This document shows, piece after piece, positions 13,366 to 20,456 of a stretch of 26,627 bases of DNA. The position numbers and the translations under genes were made by a program. The DNA is from DATKCA01 sp035544675 (GTDB taxonomy: Bacteria > Acidobacteriota > Thermoanaerobaculia > Gp7-AA8). Positions within the stretch are counted from its first letter, which is position 1, and every line of letters starts with the position of its first letter. The stretch lies in NCBI GenBank assembly GCA_035544675.1, contig DATKCA010000229.1, positions 1-26,627 of the forward strand, in the 5' to 3' direction. The notes beneath the pieces are model-generated. The model was not told the DNA's origin. It ran no database searches and saw only the letters and a program-made list of their open reading frames with translations.

Positions 13366-15111
13366 TTGAGTCGAGAACTGGCAGTATCCATTGTCGGCGC
13401 CGGCGGTGACGGCGCCGTGGCCGCGGGCGACATCCTGTCGATGGCATGCGCGCGCGACGGCCTGCACGTCATCAAGACCGAGGCGTACGGGCCGCAGATC
13501 AGGGGCGGCGAGTCGTCGTGCACGGTCCGCATCAGCAGCGAGCGCATCTTCGCGCAGGCCGACCTCGTCGACGCCCTGGTCGTCTTCAGCTGGGCCGACT
13601 TCGCCCGTTTCCGAAGCGAGATCACCCCGGCACCCGACGCGGTCATCTTCCACGAGGAGAAAGACGCCCCGCCCGCGGATCTCAGCGGATGCACGCTCGT
13701 TCCGATTCCATTCACCACTCTGGCCCGCGAGGCCGGTGCGCCCAGCGGAAAGAACGTCCTGGCCCTGGGCATGATCAGCGCCGCGCTCGGCCTGCCCGCG
13801 GACTCGGTCCGCTCGGCCGTGCAGCACCGCTTCGGAAAGAAAACCGCCGCCGTCGTCGAGGCCAACATGAAGGCGTTCGATCGCGGCGCGGAGATCGCCA
13901 CGACCATCACCGCGGTCACGAAGAAGCTCACCTACACGCCAGGCCCGGCCAGGCTGCTCATGTCCGGAAACGAGACGAGCGCGGTGGCGGCGGTCGACGC
14001 CGGCTGCCGGTTCTTCGCCGGCTACCCCATCACCCCATCCTCCGAGATCCTGCACTTCCTCGGCGAATGGCTCCCCAGGATCGGCGGCACGTGCCTGCAG
14101 ACCGAGGACGAGCTGGCGGCGATCGGCGCGGTCGTGGGGGCATCGTTCACGGGAGTGAAATCGATGACCGCGACGTCGGGGCCGGGGCTATCGCTGATGG
14201 CGGAGATGATCGGACTGTCGTCGATGTCCGAGGTGCCTTCTGTGATCGTCAACGTCCAGCGGGGCGGGCCGTCGACCGGGATCCCCACGAAGAGCGAGCA
14301 GTCCGACCTGCTGCACACGGTGTTCGCCAGCCACGGCGACACGCCGCGCGCGGTCATCGCCTGTTCGGACGTCGAGGACTCGTATCACGCCACCGTCGAC
14401 GCCTTCAACATCGCGGAAGAGTTCCAGCTCCCCGTGATCGTGCTCTCCGACCAGTCCATCGCGCAGCGGCGCGAGACGCTGGATGAGAGCGCGCTCGCGC
14501 ACGAGGTGCGCGACCGCCGCCTGGCCACCCCCGACGAGCTCACGGATTACCTGCGCTATCGGGTGACCGCGGACGGTGTTTCGCCGATGAGCGTTCCCGG
14601 GATGGTTGGCGGGATGTACCAGACCAACGGCCTCGAGCACGACGAGCAGGGGAGACCGAGCTCGATGTTCGTGACGCACGAGGCGATGAACGCGAAGCGT
14701 TACCGCAAGCTCGACGCGATCGCGAAGAGGTACCCGCTCTTCCGCCGCTTCGGCCCCGCGGACGCAGACCTCGGCATCCTCTGCTGGGGCTCCGCGGCCG
14801 GTCCGGTGCGCGAGGCGCTGGAGAAGCTGAACACGTCCGGGCTCCGCGTCGCGGCGTTCGTGCCGCAGATGATCATGCCGCTGCCGAAGGAGGCCCTCGA
14901 GCAGTTCGTCGCCGGCTGCCGTGAGCTGCTGGTCGTCGAGCTGAGCTACTCCGCCCAGTTCTACCAGTACCTGCGCACGCAGATCGATCTGCCGAAGAGC
15001 ACACACGTGTTCGCCCGGTCGGGCGGAAAGTCGCTCGGCGTGCACGAGATCATCGAGCAGGTCGCGCGCGCCCTCAACCACGAAGTGGCAGTCCGGGAGG
15101 TGGTCTCGTGA
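13366..15111 (+). CDS. korA: 2-oxoacid:ferredoxin oxidoreductase, fused gamma-alpha subunit
   Basis: 581 residues. The N-terminal gamma domain (about 1-185) contains VGAGGDGAVAAGDIL and the TEAYGPQIRGGES segment typical of KorA-type fusions. The alpha part (about 195-581) holds the pyrimidine-binding domain of the thiamine diphosphate enzyme, with FAGYPITPSSEI, QTEDELAAIGAVVGAS, ATSGPGLSLMAEM and GGPSTGIPTKSEQSDL. The KorAB enzyme converts 2-oxoglutarate and CoA to succinyl-CoA and CO2 with ferredoxin as acceptor, or the reverse in reductive metabolism. As in the two-subunit mycobacterial and Magnetococcus-type enzymes there is no separate delta ferredoxin subunit. Substrate could be another 2-oxoacid; the fused gamma-alpha layout favours 2-oxoglutarate. 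Its stop overlaps the GTG of korB. Confidence 0.9.
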   Translation: MSRELAVSIVGAGGDGAVAAGDILSMACARDGLHVIKTEAYGPQIRGGESSCTVRISSERIFAQADLVDALVVFSWADFARFRSEITPAPDAVIFHEEKDAPPADLSGCTLVPIPFTTLAREAGAPSGKNVLALGMISAALGLPADSVRSAVQHRFGKKTAAVVEANMKAFDRGAEIATTITAVTKKLTYTPGPARLLMSGNETSAVAAVDAGCRFFAGYPITPSSEILHFLGEWLPRIGGTCLQTEDELAAIGAVVGASFTGVKSMTATSGPGLSLMAEMIGLSSMSEVPSVIVNVQRGGPSTGIPTKSEQSDLLHTVFASHGDTPRAVIACSDVEDSYHATVDAFNIAEEFQLPVIVLSDQSIAQRRETLDESALAHEVRDRRLATPDELTDYLRYRVTADGVSPMSVPGMVGGMYQTNGLEHDEQGRPSSMFVTHEAMNAKRYRKLDAIAKRYPLFRRFGPADADLGILCWGSAAGPVREALEKLNTSGLRVAAFVPQMIMPLPKEALEQFVAGCRELLVVELSYSAQFYQYLRTQIDLPKSTHVFARSGGKSLGVHEIIEQVARALNHEVAVREVVS

Positions 15112-15977
15112 GCAGTGTCGAGTTCAAGTACACGGCCAATGAATACAAGAGCGATCTCAAGCCGGTGTGGTGTCCCGGCTGCGGCGACTTCGGAGTCCTG
15201 AATTCGCTCTATCGCGCGCTGGCGGAGCTGAAGTGCGATCCGCACGACACGGTGGTCGTGTCGGGCATCGGCTGCTCGTCGCGGCTGCCCGGCTATGTCG
15301 AGACGTACGGTTTCAACTCGCTGCACGGCCGCGCGCTGCCGATCGCCACGGGCGTGAAGCTCGCCGCGCCTTCGTTGAAAGTCGTGGCCGTGGGCGGAGA
15401 CGGCGACGGGCTGGCCATCGGAGGCAACCACTTCCTGCACACGGCGCGGCGCAACGTGGACATGGCCTACATCATGATGGACAACGAGATCTACGGTCTC
15501 ACCAAGGGTCAGGCCGCGCCGACGACACCGCTCGGCGACAAGACCAAGTCGACCACGTACGGCAATCCGGAGGCGGCCATCGATCCGTGCTCGCTGGCGA
15601 TCTCGTTCGGGGCCACGTGGGTGGCTCGCGGCTTCTCCGGCGACGTCAAGGGAACGGCCGAACTGATGAAGCAGGCCATCGCGCACCGCGGGTTCTCGTT
15701 CCTCAACATCATCTCGCCGTGCGTGACCTGGCGGGGCGACGACCAGTTCAAGGAGCTGCGCGCGAAGGTGCGCTCCGTGCCGCACGATCACGATCCCGGC
15801 AGCCGCGAGAGCGCGCTGCGGTACACGAACGAGGAGGAGGGAGTGACCACGGGCGTGCTCTACGCGGTCCGGCACCCCAGCCTCGTCGACGAGATGGCGG
15901 AGATCAGGACCAGGGCGCAGGTCAAAGGGATGCCCAGCCGGAGCGAGATGCTGAAGTCGTTCGCCCCGCGTTTCTGA
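15108..15977 (+). CDS. korB: 2-oxoacid:ferredoxin oxidoreductase, beta subunit
   Basis: 289 residues, GTG start overlapping the korA stop (GTGA), with GGGAGG seven bases upstream. Thiamine diphosphate binding: GGDGDGLAIGGNH (97-108) and the later MDNEIYGLTKGQ. Cysteines 22 and 25 (WCPGCGDFG), 56 (GIGCSSR) and 205 (SPCVTW) are placed as the four ligands of the single 4Fe-4S cluster in beta subunits of this family. It forms the catalytic enzyme with KorA and passes electrons to external ferredoxin. The TGA stop is the first part of a 26-base sequence repeated again at 16046, so the repeat unit begins at the very end of this gene. Confidence 0.92.
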   Translation: MSSVEFKYTANEYKSDLKPVWCPGCGDFGVLNSLYRALAELKCDPHDTVVVSGIGCSSRLPGYVETYGFNSLHGRALPIATGVKLAAPSLKVVAVGGDGDGLAIGGNHFLHTARRNVDMAYIMMDNEIYGLTKGQAAPTTPLGDKTKSTTYGNPEAAIDPCSLAISFGATWVARGFSGDVKGTAELMKQAIAHRGFSFLNIISPCVTWRGDDQFKELRAKVRSVPHDHDPGSRESALRYTNEEEGVTTGVLYAVRHPSLVDEMAEIRTRAQVKGMPSRSEMLKSFAPRF

Positions 15978-15982
15978 CGGCT

Positions 15983-16020
15983 TCTGTGGAGGTCAGGCAA
16001 GATTGCCTGTCCTCCACAGA
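15983..16020. repeat. Palindromic element, copy C (single-hairpin deletion derivative)
   Basis: A 38-base hairpin from TCTGTGGAGG to CCTCCACAGA with 18-bp arms and one T-T mismatch. Together with its left flank it equals copy D lacking 27 bases between two CAGGCAA repeats (16072-16098). The 26 bases at 15975-16000 recur exactly at 16046-16071. Lying just after korB, it may also act as a transcription end. Confidence 0.8.
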
Positions 16021-16053
16021 TTCCTCGTGAAAATCCGCCTTCGATTGACGGCT

Positions 16054-16117
16054 TCTGTGGAGGTCAGGCAATCCTGCCTGACCAGCGAGGACAGGCAAGA
16101 TTGCCTGTCCTCCACAG
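16054..16117. repeat. Palindromic double-hairpin element, copy D
   Basis: Same plan as copies A and B: outer arms CTGTGGAGG / CCTCCACAG, left inner hairpin GGTCAGGCA-ATCC-TGCCTGACC and right inner hairpin GACAGGCA-AGAT-TGCCTGTC. Relative to copies A/B the left hairpin has an A-to-T change with its partner T-to-A, and the right hairpin an A-to-G change with its partner T-to-C, so pairing is kept. Confidence 0.85.
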
Positions 16118-16138
16118 TGTACCGGGGCTCTCTTCCCT

Positions 16139-16144
16139 TAGAAT
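16139..16144 (+). promoter_or_regulatory. -10-like hexamer TAGAAT of HEAT-repeat gene
   Basis: TAGAAT ends six bases before the GTG at 16151, so transcription would start at or next to the start codon. There is no ribosome site (only a C-run) between them, which fits a leaderless mRNA. The -35 position falls in the end of repeat copy D, and no good hexamer is seen there. Confidence 0.4.
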
Positions 16145-16150
16145 CCCCCC

Positions 16151-18328
16151 GTGCTGGGCAACACGACCGTCCAGGTGGCGGAGCTCGTCCGCGCTCTCGC
16201 GGTGGCGTGGAAGAACCTCACCGCGTATCCGCCCGGCCACCCGGCCCTGGTGGCATCGATCGAGAGCGCGCATCGCCGACTCCTCGACATGCGCGGGCCG
16301 GCCGGCGAAGTCGTCTTCGGCGTCTCCTCCGACGGGCTGATCTATGGCTCGGAAAAAATCGAGTCGTCGCACGTGCAGAAATTCGCGCAGGCGTTGTTCA
16401 CGCGCCGCATCGCCATCCTGAGCTTCGCCGCGGAGACGACGGCGTCCGACGTGGAGACTCTCCTCCGCCTGCTCGGCAGCGGCGGTCCAGGTGACGACAA
16501 GCGGCCGCCGCTCTGGGAGCAGCTGACCGGCGCCGGCGTCCTCAACATCAACCTTCAGCCGGTCGACTACTCGGCCGTCCAGATCACGAGCGATCTCACC
16601 GAGAAGAAGAAGTCCGAGTCGTTGTGGGACGACATCCTGCGCGCGCTCATCGCCGGAAGGGAGATGACGCCGGCGGCCATCCGCCTGCAGGCTCAGAACC
16701 CGCGCTCGGTCGAGGAAGTCACGGCCCTGATCGTCAAGTACATCGAAGACTCGGGCGCGGAGATGCCGGCCTTCGATGCCGATGCCACGTTCGGAATCCG
16801 CCGTGTGGCATCCGATCCCGATCCGCCGGAGATGATCCGCGCGCGCGTGGCGCAGGCCATCGCGCTGCACGTCGGCGGCAGCTCGGGTCTCAAGAAGCAG
16901 TTCGCCGTGCAGCAGGTGAGGCAGCTCCTGCGAACTTTCCCCGAGCCGCTGCGCGCGACGGTGATGCGCTCCGTCATGCGCGAGCTGGCCACCGAGGAGA
17001 AGACGGGATCGTTGCTCCGCGAGTTCACCTCGGAGCTTCCGCCGGACGAGGTGCTCGACGCCCTTCGCTACGTGGCCAGCATGGGCAAGCTGTCCATTCA
17101 CGCGGTCCGGCTGCTGGAGTCACTGGCGGCGCTCACCGACACGAGGAAACTGCCGGAAGCCGCACCGGCGGAGTTGCTCACCGAGCTGGTCAGCCTCTTC
17201 GGCGAAGACGACATCGATCGTTTCAACCCGGAGGAGCATCGTGCTCTGCTCGACGAAGTCAGCATCGAGGTGCCGGTCTTCACGACGGCGCCGCAGCCGG
17301 CCGCGGTGCTCGGCGACCGGGTCGACACGATCGCGCCCGAGATCCTGCACCGCGACTTCGGCCTGTCCCTCGTCGAGCTCATTCCGCGCGCCGCGGCGAA
17401 GTCGCGCGCGCCGCTCCTGGCGCGCGTCGAGGCCGTGTTCCGCAGCCTGCTGGTGAATGGCGGGTTCGTCGACGCCCAGGTGCTGGTGGACCACCTGCAG
17501 GAGCTTGCCCACATGCCGGAGGTGGCCGGCACGCTCTCCAATCTGGCCACGGTCGAGTCGATGCGCATCCTCGTGGACCGTGCGCTGGCGGGCAAACCGG
17601 AGGAGGTCGTTCCGATCCAGCGGCTTCTGCAGGCGCTCGGCGCGGCCGCCATGCGCAACCTTCTGTCCGCTCTGGCCGAGGAGGACAACCGCTCGAGGCG
17701 CCGGCGGCTCTTCGACCTCGTCGCATCGCTCGGTCCCAGCATCGTGAAGGAGGCCATCCCCTTCCTGTCCGACCCGCGCTGGTACGTCGTGCGGAACATC
17801 GTCGTGCTGCTCCGCACGGTGAACGACCGCTCCTCGCTGCCGGCGATCCGGCGCATCGCCGACCATCCCGATCTTCGGGTGCGGCTCGAGGCCATCAAGA
17901 CGCTGGTGGCATTCGACTCGATGGTGCCGACGGCGCTGCTGGAAAAGGCCATCGGCGACCCCGATCCCAAGCTGGCCGAGACCGCGATCAAGCTGGTCGG
18001 CAGCTACGGGATCAAGGAAGCGGTCGACCCGCTGCTCAAGATCACGGCCGGCAACGACATCTTCCGCTCCCGCACCGCTCTTCGCGTCCACGCCCTTCGC
18101 GCCCTCGGCGAGCTCGGCGAGCCGCGCGCGCTCGCGCAGCTGACGCGCTTCTTCCGGGACTCCTTTCTTCCCTGGCCTTCGCGGCCGGAGCGCCTGGCCG
18201 CGTTCCAGTCCCTGGGCGGCTATGCCCCGGATGCACGCGCCCCTTTTGTCGAGAACGGACTCAAGTCGCGCGATGCTGAAGTCCGCGACGTCTGCCATCA
18301 CCTCTGGAGTGCCGAATGGAAGAGCTGA
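16151..18328 (+). CDS. HEAT-repeat protein with N-terminal module shared with downstream HD-GYP protein
   Basis: 725 residues, apparently cytoplasmic. Residues about 5-140 (with AYPPGHPALV, VVFGVSSDGL and LLRLLGSG) resemble the first 125 residues of the next gene's protein, a module I cannot name. The middle is mostly helical. From about 500 to the end come HEAT-like helical pairs, clearest in PFLSDPRWYVVRNIVVLLR, DHPDLRVRLEAIKTLVAFD, GDPDPKLAETAIKLVGSYG and LRVHALRALGELGEPRAL. HEAT arrays are protein-interaction scaffolds. The GTG start has no ribosome site and is supported by the -10 at 16139; a later start cannot be excluded. It overlaps the HD-GYP gene by 13 bases, so both products are probably made together and may interact. 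Confidence 0.8.
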   Translation: MLGNTTVQVAELVRALAVAWKNLTAYPPGHPALVASIESAHRRLLDMRGPAGEVVFGVSSDGLIYGSEKIESSHVQKFAQALFTRRIAILSFAAETTASDVETLLRLLGSGGPGDDKRPPLWEQLTGAGVLNINLQPVDYSAVQITSDLTEKKKSESLWDDILRALIAGREMTPAAIRLQAQNPRSVEEVTALIVKYIEDSGAEMPAFDADATFGIRRVASDPDPPEMIRARVAQAIALHVGGSSGLKKQFAVQQVRQLLRTFPEPLRATVMRSVMRELATEEKTGSLLREFTSELPPDEVLDALRYVASMGKLSIHAVRLLESLAALTDTRKLPEAAPAELLTELVSLFGEDDIDRFNPEEHRALLDEVSIEVPVFTTAPQPAAVLGDRVDTIAPEILHRDFGLSLVELIPRAAAKSRAPLLARVEAVFRSLLVNGGFVDAQVLVDHLQELAHMPEVAGTLSNLATVESMRILVDRALAGKPEEVVPIQRLLQALGAAAMRNLLSALAEEDNRSRRRRLFDLVASLGPSIVKEAIPFLSDPRWYVVRNIVVLLRTVNDRSSLPAIRRIADHPDLRVRLEAIKTLVAFDSMVPTALLEKAIGDPDPKLAETAIKLVGSYGIKEAVDPLLKITAGNDIFRSRTALRVHALRALGELGEPRALAQLTRFFRDSFLPWPSRPERLAAFQSLGGYAPDARAPFVENGLKSRDAEVRDVCHHLWSAEWKS

Positions 18329-19419
18329 TCGTTCACATCGCCGCGGCGGTGAACATCTGGACGCTCTATCCGTCGAATCATCCACGGGTGGCGCGCGCTG
18401 TCGAGCTGATCGTGGACTCCGTGGCCAGGGTCCTCCTGTCGAGCGGCAGGGACGCCGTGACGTTCCTCATCGTCGGCGAGGATGTCGTGGCGGACGACGA
18501 GGTGATGCGGAAGTCGACGTTGTCGCATCTGCAGTTCATCGGCAGCCTGAAGCGCCGTGGGGTCGAGCGGCTCACGCTCGCGGCGGGAGTCGATCCAGCC
18601 GAGACGGCGGCGTTCGTCGCCGCGCTGGCCACCGGCGCGAACCTCGAGTCGTCTCAGCACGTGATCTTCGGCCGCGTCGACGTCAACCTCGAGGATGAGA
18701 ACCGCGATCGCAAGGAAGAGACGCACGAGCTGCGCCCCGAGCAGCTGAACGTCGTGCGCGAGGCCTTCGCCCAGTTCCGCTCCGATCAGAAGCTGCCTCT
18801 CGGCGCGATCGAGCAGCTCATCTGGGGCTTCATCGACTCGCTGTCGAAGACGACGCGCTCGGTGCTGCCGCTGGCCCGGCTCAAGGAGCACGACGAATAC
18901 ACGTTCGTCCACTCGGTCAACGTCTCCCTCCTCGTGCTGGGGCAGGCGCGCTCGTTCGGGATCCAGGGGCCGATGCTCCACGCGTTCGGCACGGCGGCAC
19001 TGCTGCACGACATCGGGAAGCTGATGGTTCCTATCTCGGTGCTGAACCATCCAGGCAAACTCGAGGGCGAGCAGTGGGCCACCATGCAGAACCACGCCGC
19101 CGAGGGCGCCTCGTACCTCGGCGAGATCGCCGGCTCGTCCGAGCTGGCCTCGCTCGTCGCGTACGAGCATCACCTGCGCTACGACATGCAGCCGAGCTAT
19201 CCGGTTCTGAAGAGGCCGCGCCGGCCCAACCTGGTCAGCAGGATGACGTCGATCGCCGACTGCTACGACGCCATGTCCACCGTGCGCCCGTACCAGAAGC
19301 CGATGATGCGCAGCGCCGCGCTGGAGATGCTGCAGAAGCGCTCCGAGACCTTCTACGACCCGCTGCTGGTGGCGAACTTCGTCCGGCTGGTGCGGGACAG
19401 CGGCGCCACCGCGGCGTGA
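18316..19419 (+). CDS. HD-GYP-like protein with degenerate GYP motif
   Basis: 367 residues. The N-terminal module (about 3-125: LYPSNHPRVA, VTFLIVGEDV, AAFVAALATG) is shared with the upstream HEAT protein. The HD domain (about 185-360) keeps H199, the H231-D232 pair in LLHDIGK, H260 (QNHAAEG), H285-H286 and D315 (SIADCYDAM). The usual HHExxDGxGYP is changed to HHLRYDMQPSYP: the glutamate is lost and GYP is SYP. HD-GYP enzymes hydrolyse cyclic di-GMP in the cytoplasm; with this change the protein may be a weaker phosphodiesterase, have another nucleotide substrate, or act as a sensor. The ATG has CTGGAG six bases upstream. A strong palindrome follows one base after the stop codon. Confidence 0.88.
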   Translation: MEELIVHIAAAVNIWTLYPSNHPRVARAVELIVDSVARVLLSSGRDAVTFLIVGEDVVADDEVMRKSTLSHLQFIGSLKRRGVERLTLAAGVDPAETAAFVAALATGANLESSQHVIFGRVDVNLEDENRDRKEETHELRPEQLNVVREAFAQFRSDQKLPLGAIEQLIWGFIDSLSKTTRSVLPLARLKEHDEYTFVHSVNVSLLVLGQARSFGIQGPMLHAFGTAALLHDIGKLMVPISVLNHPGKLEGEQWATMQNHAAEGASYLGEIAGSSELASLVAYEHHLRYDMQPSYPVLKRPRRPNLVSRMTSIADCYDAMSTVRPYQKPMMRSAALEMLQKRSETFYDPLLVANFVRLVRDSGATAA

Positions 19420-19503
19420 CCTCTGCGCACGCTCTGCGTCCTCTGTGACTCTGTGGTTTGACTTCAACCACAGAGTCACAGAGATCACAGAGTTGCGCAG
19501 AGG
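19420..19503. repeat. 84-base nested palindrome after HD-GYP gene
   Basis: Outer arms CCTCTGCGCA (19420-19429) and TGCGCAGAGG (19494-19503) are exact complements, as are the inner 18-bp arms CTCTGTGACTCTGTGGTT (19441-19458) and 19466-19483, with a 7-base loop. It belongs to a different family from the GTGGAGGACAGGCA elements. Its place right after a stop codon suggests it works as a transcription end or mRNA-stabilising hairpin, but size and nesting fit a REP-like interspersed repeat. 19504-19558 holds nothing else that I can identify. Confidence 0.75.
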
Positions 19504-19558
19504 CTCCGTAACGGCTCGCGCCATCGGCTAACGGCCACCGCGTCCGCCTAATTACGTC

Positions 19559-19587
19559 TTGCCTTCTTTATCCATCCGAGGTACTGT
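19559..19587 (+). promoter_or_regulatory. Possible sigma70-type promoter of secreted protein operon
   Basis: TTGCCT (19559-19564) and TACTGT (19582-19587) are separated by 17 bases, giving a start near 19594 and a leader of about 32 bases with a GGAG ribosome site at 19615-19618. Both hexamers match consensus at four of six positions, so support is moderate. Confidence 0.35.
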
Positions 19588-19625
19588 GCGCGCCGGTCCT
19601 AAGTCCCTAAAAACGGAGCGCCCCT

Positions 19626-20453
19626 TTGCGAACTGCGAACACTCTTTCGTGGGTGCGGTGGTGGGCGTGTTTACTCGTTACCGGAACGGCTACCTTCGCG
19701 CAGCCTGCCACGGACGTGCTGTTTCCGGAGCCGATGCACCTGACGCGGCGGATCGACGATCCGATCAGCGGCTCCTCTGTCACCCTCGACGAGTACTGCG
19801 CCGGCAACCGCATCGTCACCGTGCGCGGGCGCAAGGTCGCGATCACCGACTACGAGAAGCAGCAGCTCACGGAGATCGACCACGACGCGGCGACGTATTC
19901 GATCACGCGATTCGATGAGATCGCCCGCCTCCAAAGCAAACGCTTGCCGCGCGTCATCGCGCAGAAGGCAACGACGCCGATGGAACCGCGTTCGCTCGGC
20001 GTGCGCGCCTCGGCGTCGGGACGATCGCTCGACACATTCGAGGTGCGCGCGGAGTCGCTGGCCGACAAACCGACGCTGCAGATCGGAGTCGACCGTTCCG
20101 TAACCATGTCCCGCGATGCACTGGACGCGCTGCTCGGCGCCGGTTATCCGAACGAGCGATCGTGGCAGCACGACGCCATCACTCGCGCCGCGGCGCCGGC
20201 GCAGGCGCGCATGCAGGCTGCGACGGATGCGGTGTCGAAGAAACCGGTGTACGCGCTCCCGGCCGATCAGTCGATGACGTGGCAGATCGACGGCCGCGAG
20301 CTCACGCTCCGCAACGCCATCATCGCCGTCGACAACCGCCCTCCGCCGGCCGCCCTCCTTCTGATTCCACGCGGCGCGAAGCAGGTCGAGTCGCACGCGG
20401 TGACCACCCAGCGCCTTCTGAAAGAGCTCGATCTGGTGAAGCCGGGAAACTGA
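19626..20453 (+). CDS. Secreted protein of unknown function
   Basis: 275 residues with a TTG start; GGAG is seven bases upstream and a signal peptide follows (SWVRWWACLLVTGTATFAQ, with a likely cut after TFA). The mature part is hydrophilic, with no cysteine pair, metal motif or repeats that I can see apart from an ITDYEKQQLTEID segment and an Ala/Gln-rich helix near 190-205. The C-terminus (ALLLIPRGAKQVES) is a beta-like strand followed by a helix. I do not recognise the family. The giant secreted protein begins three bases after its stop, so the two are co-transcribed and are probably exported partners. Confidence 0.75.
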   Translation: MRTANTLSWVRWWACLLVTGTATFAQPATDVLFPEPMHLTRRIDDPISGSSVTLDEYCAGNRIVTVRGRKVAITDYEKQQLTEIDHDAATYSITRFDEIARLQSKRLPRVIAQKATTPMEPRSLGVRASASGRSLDTFEVRAESLADKPTLQIGVDRSVTMSRDALDALLGAGYPNERSWQHDAITRAAAPAQARMQAATDAVSKKPVYALPADQSMTWQIDGRELTLRNAIIAVDNRPPPAALLLIPRGAKQVESHAVTTQRLLKELDLVKPGN

Positions 20454-20456
20454 CGA

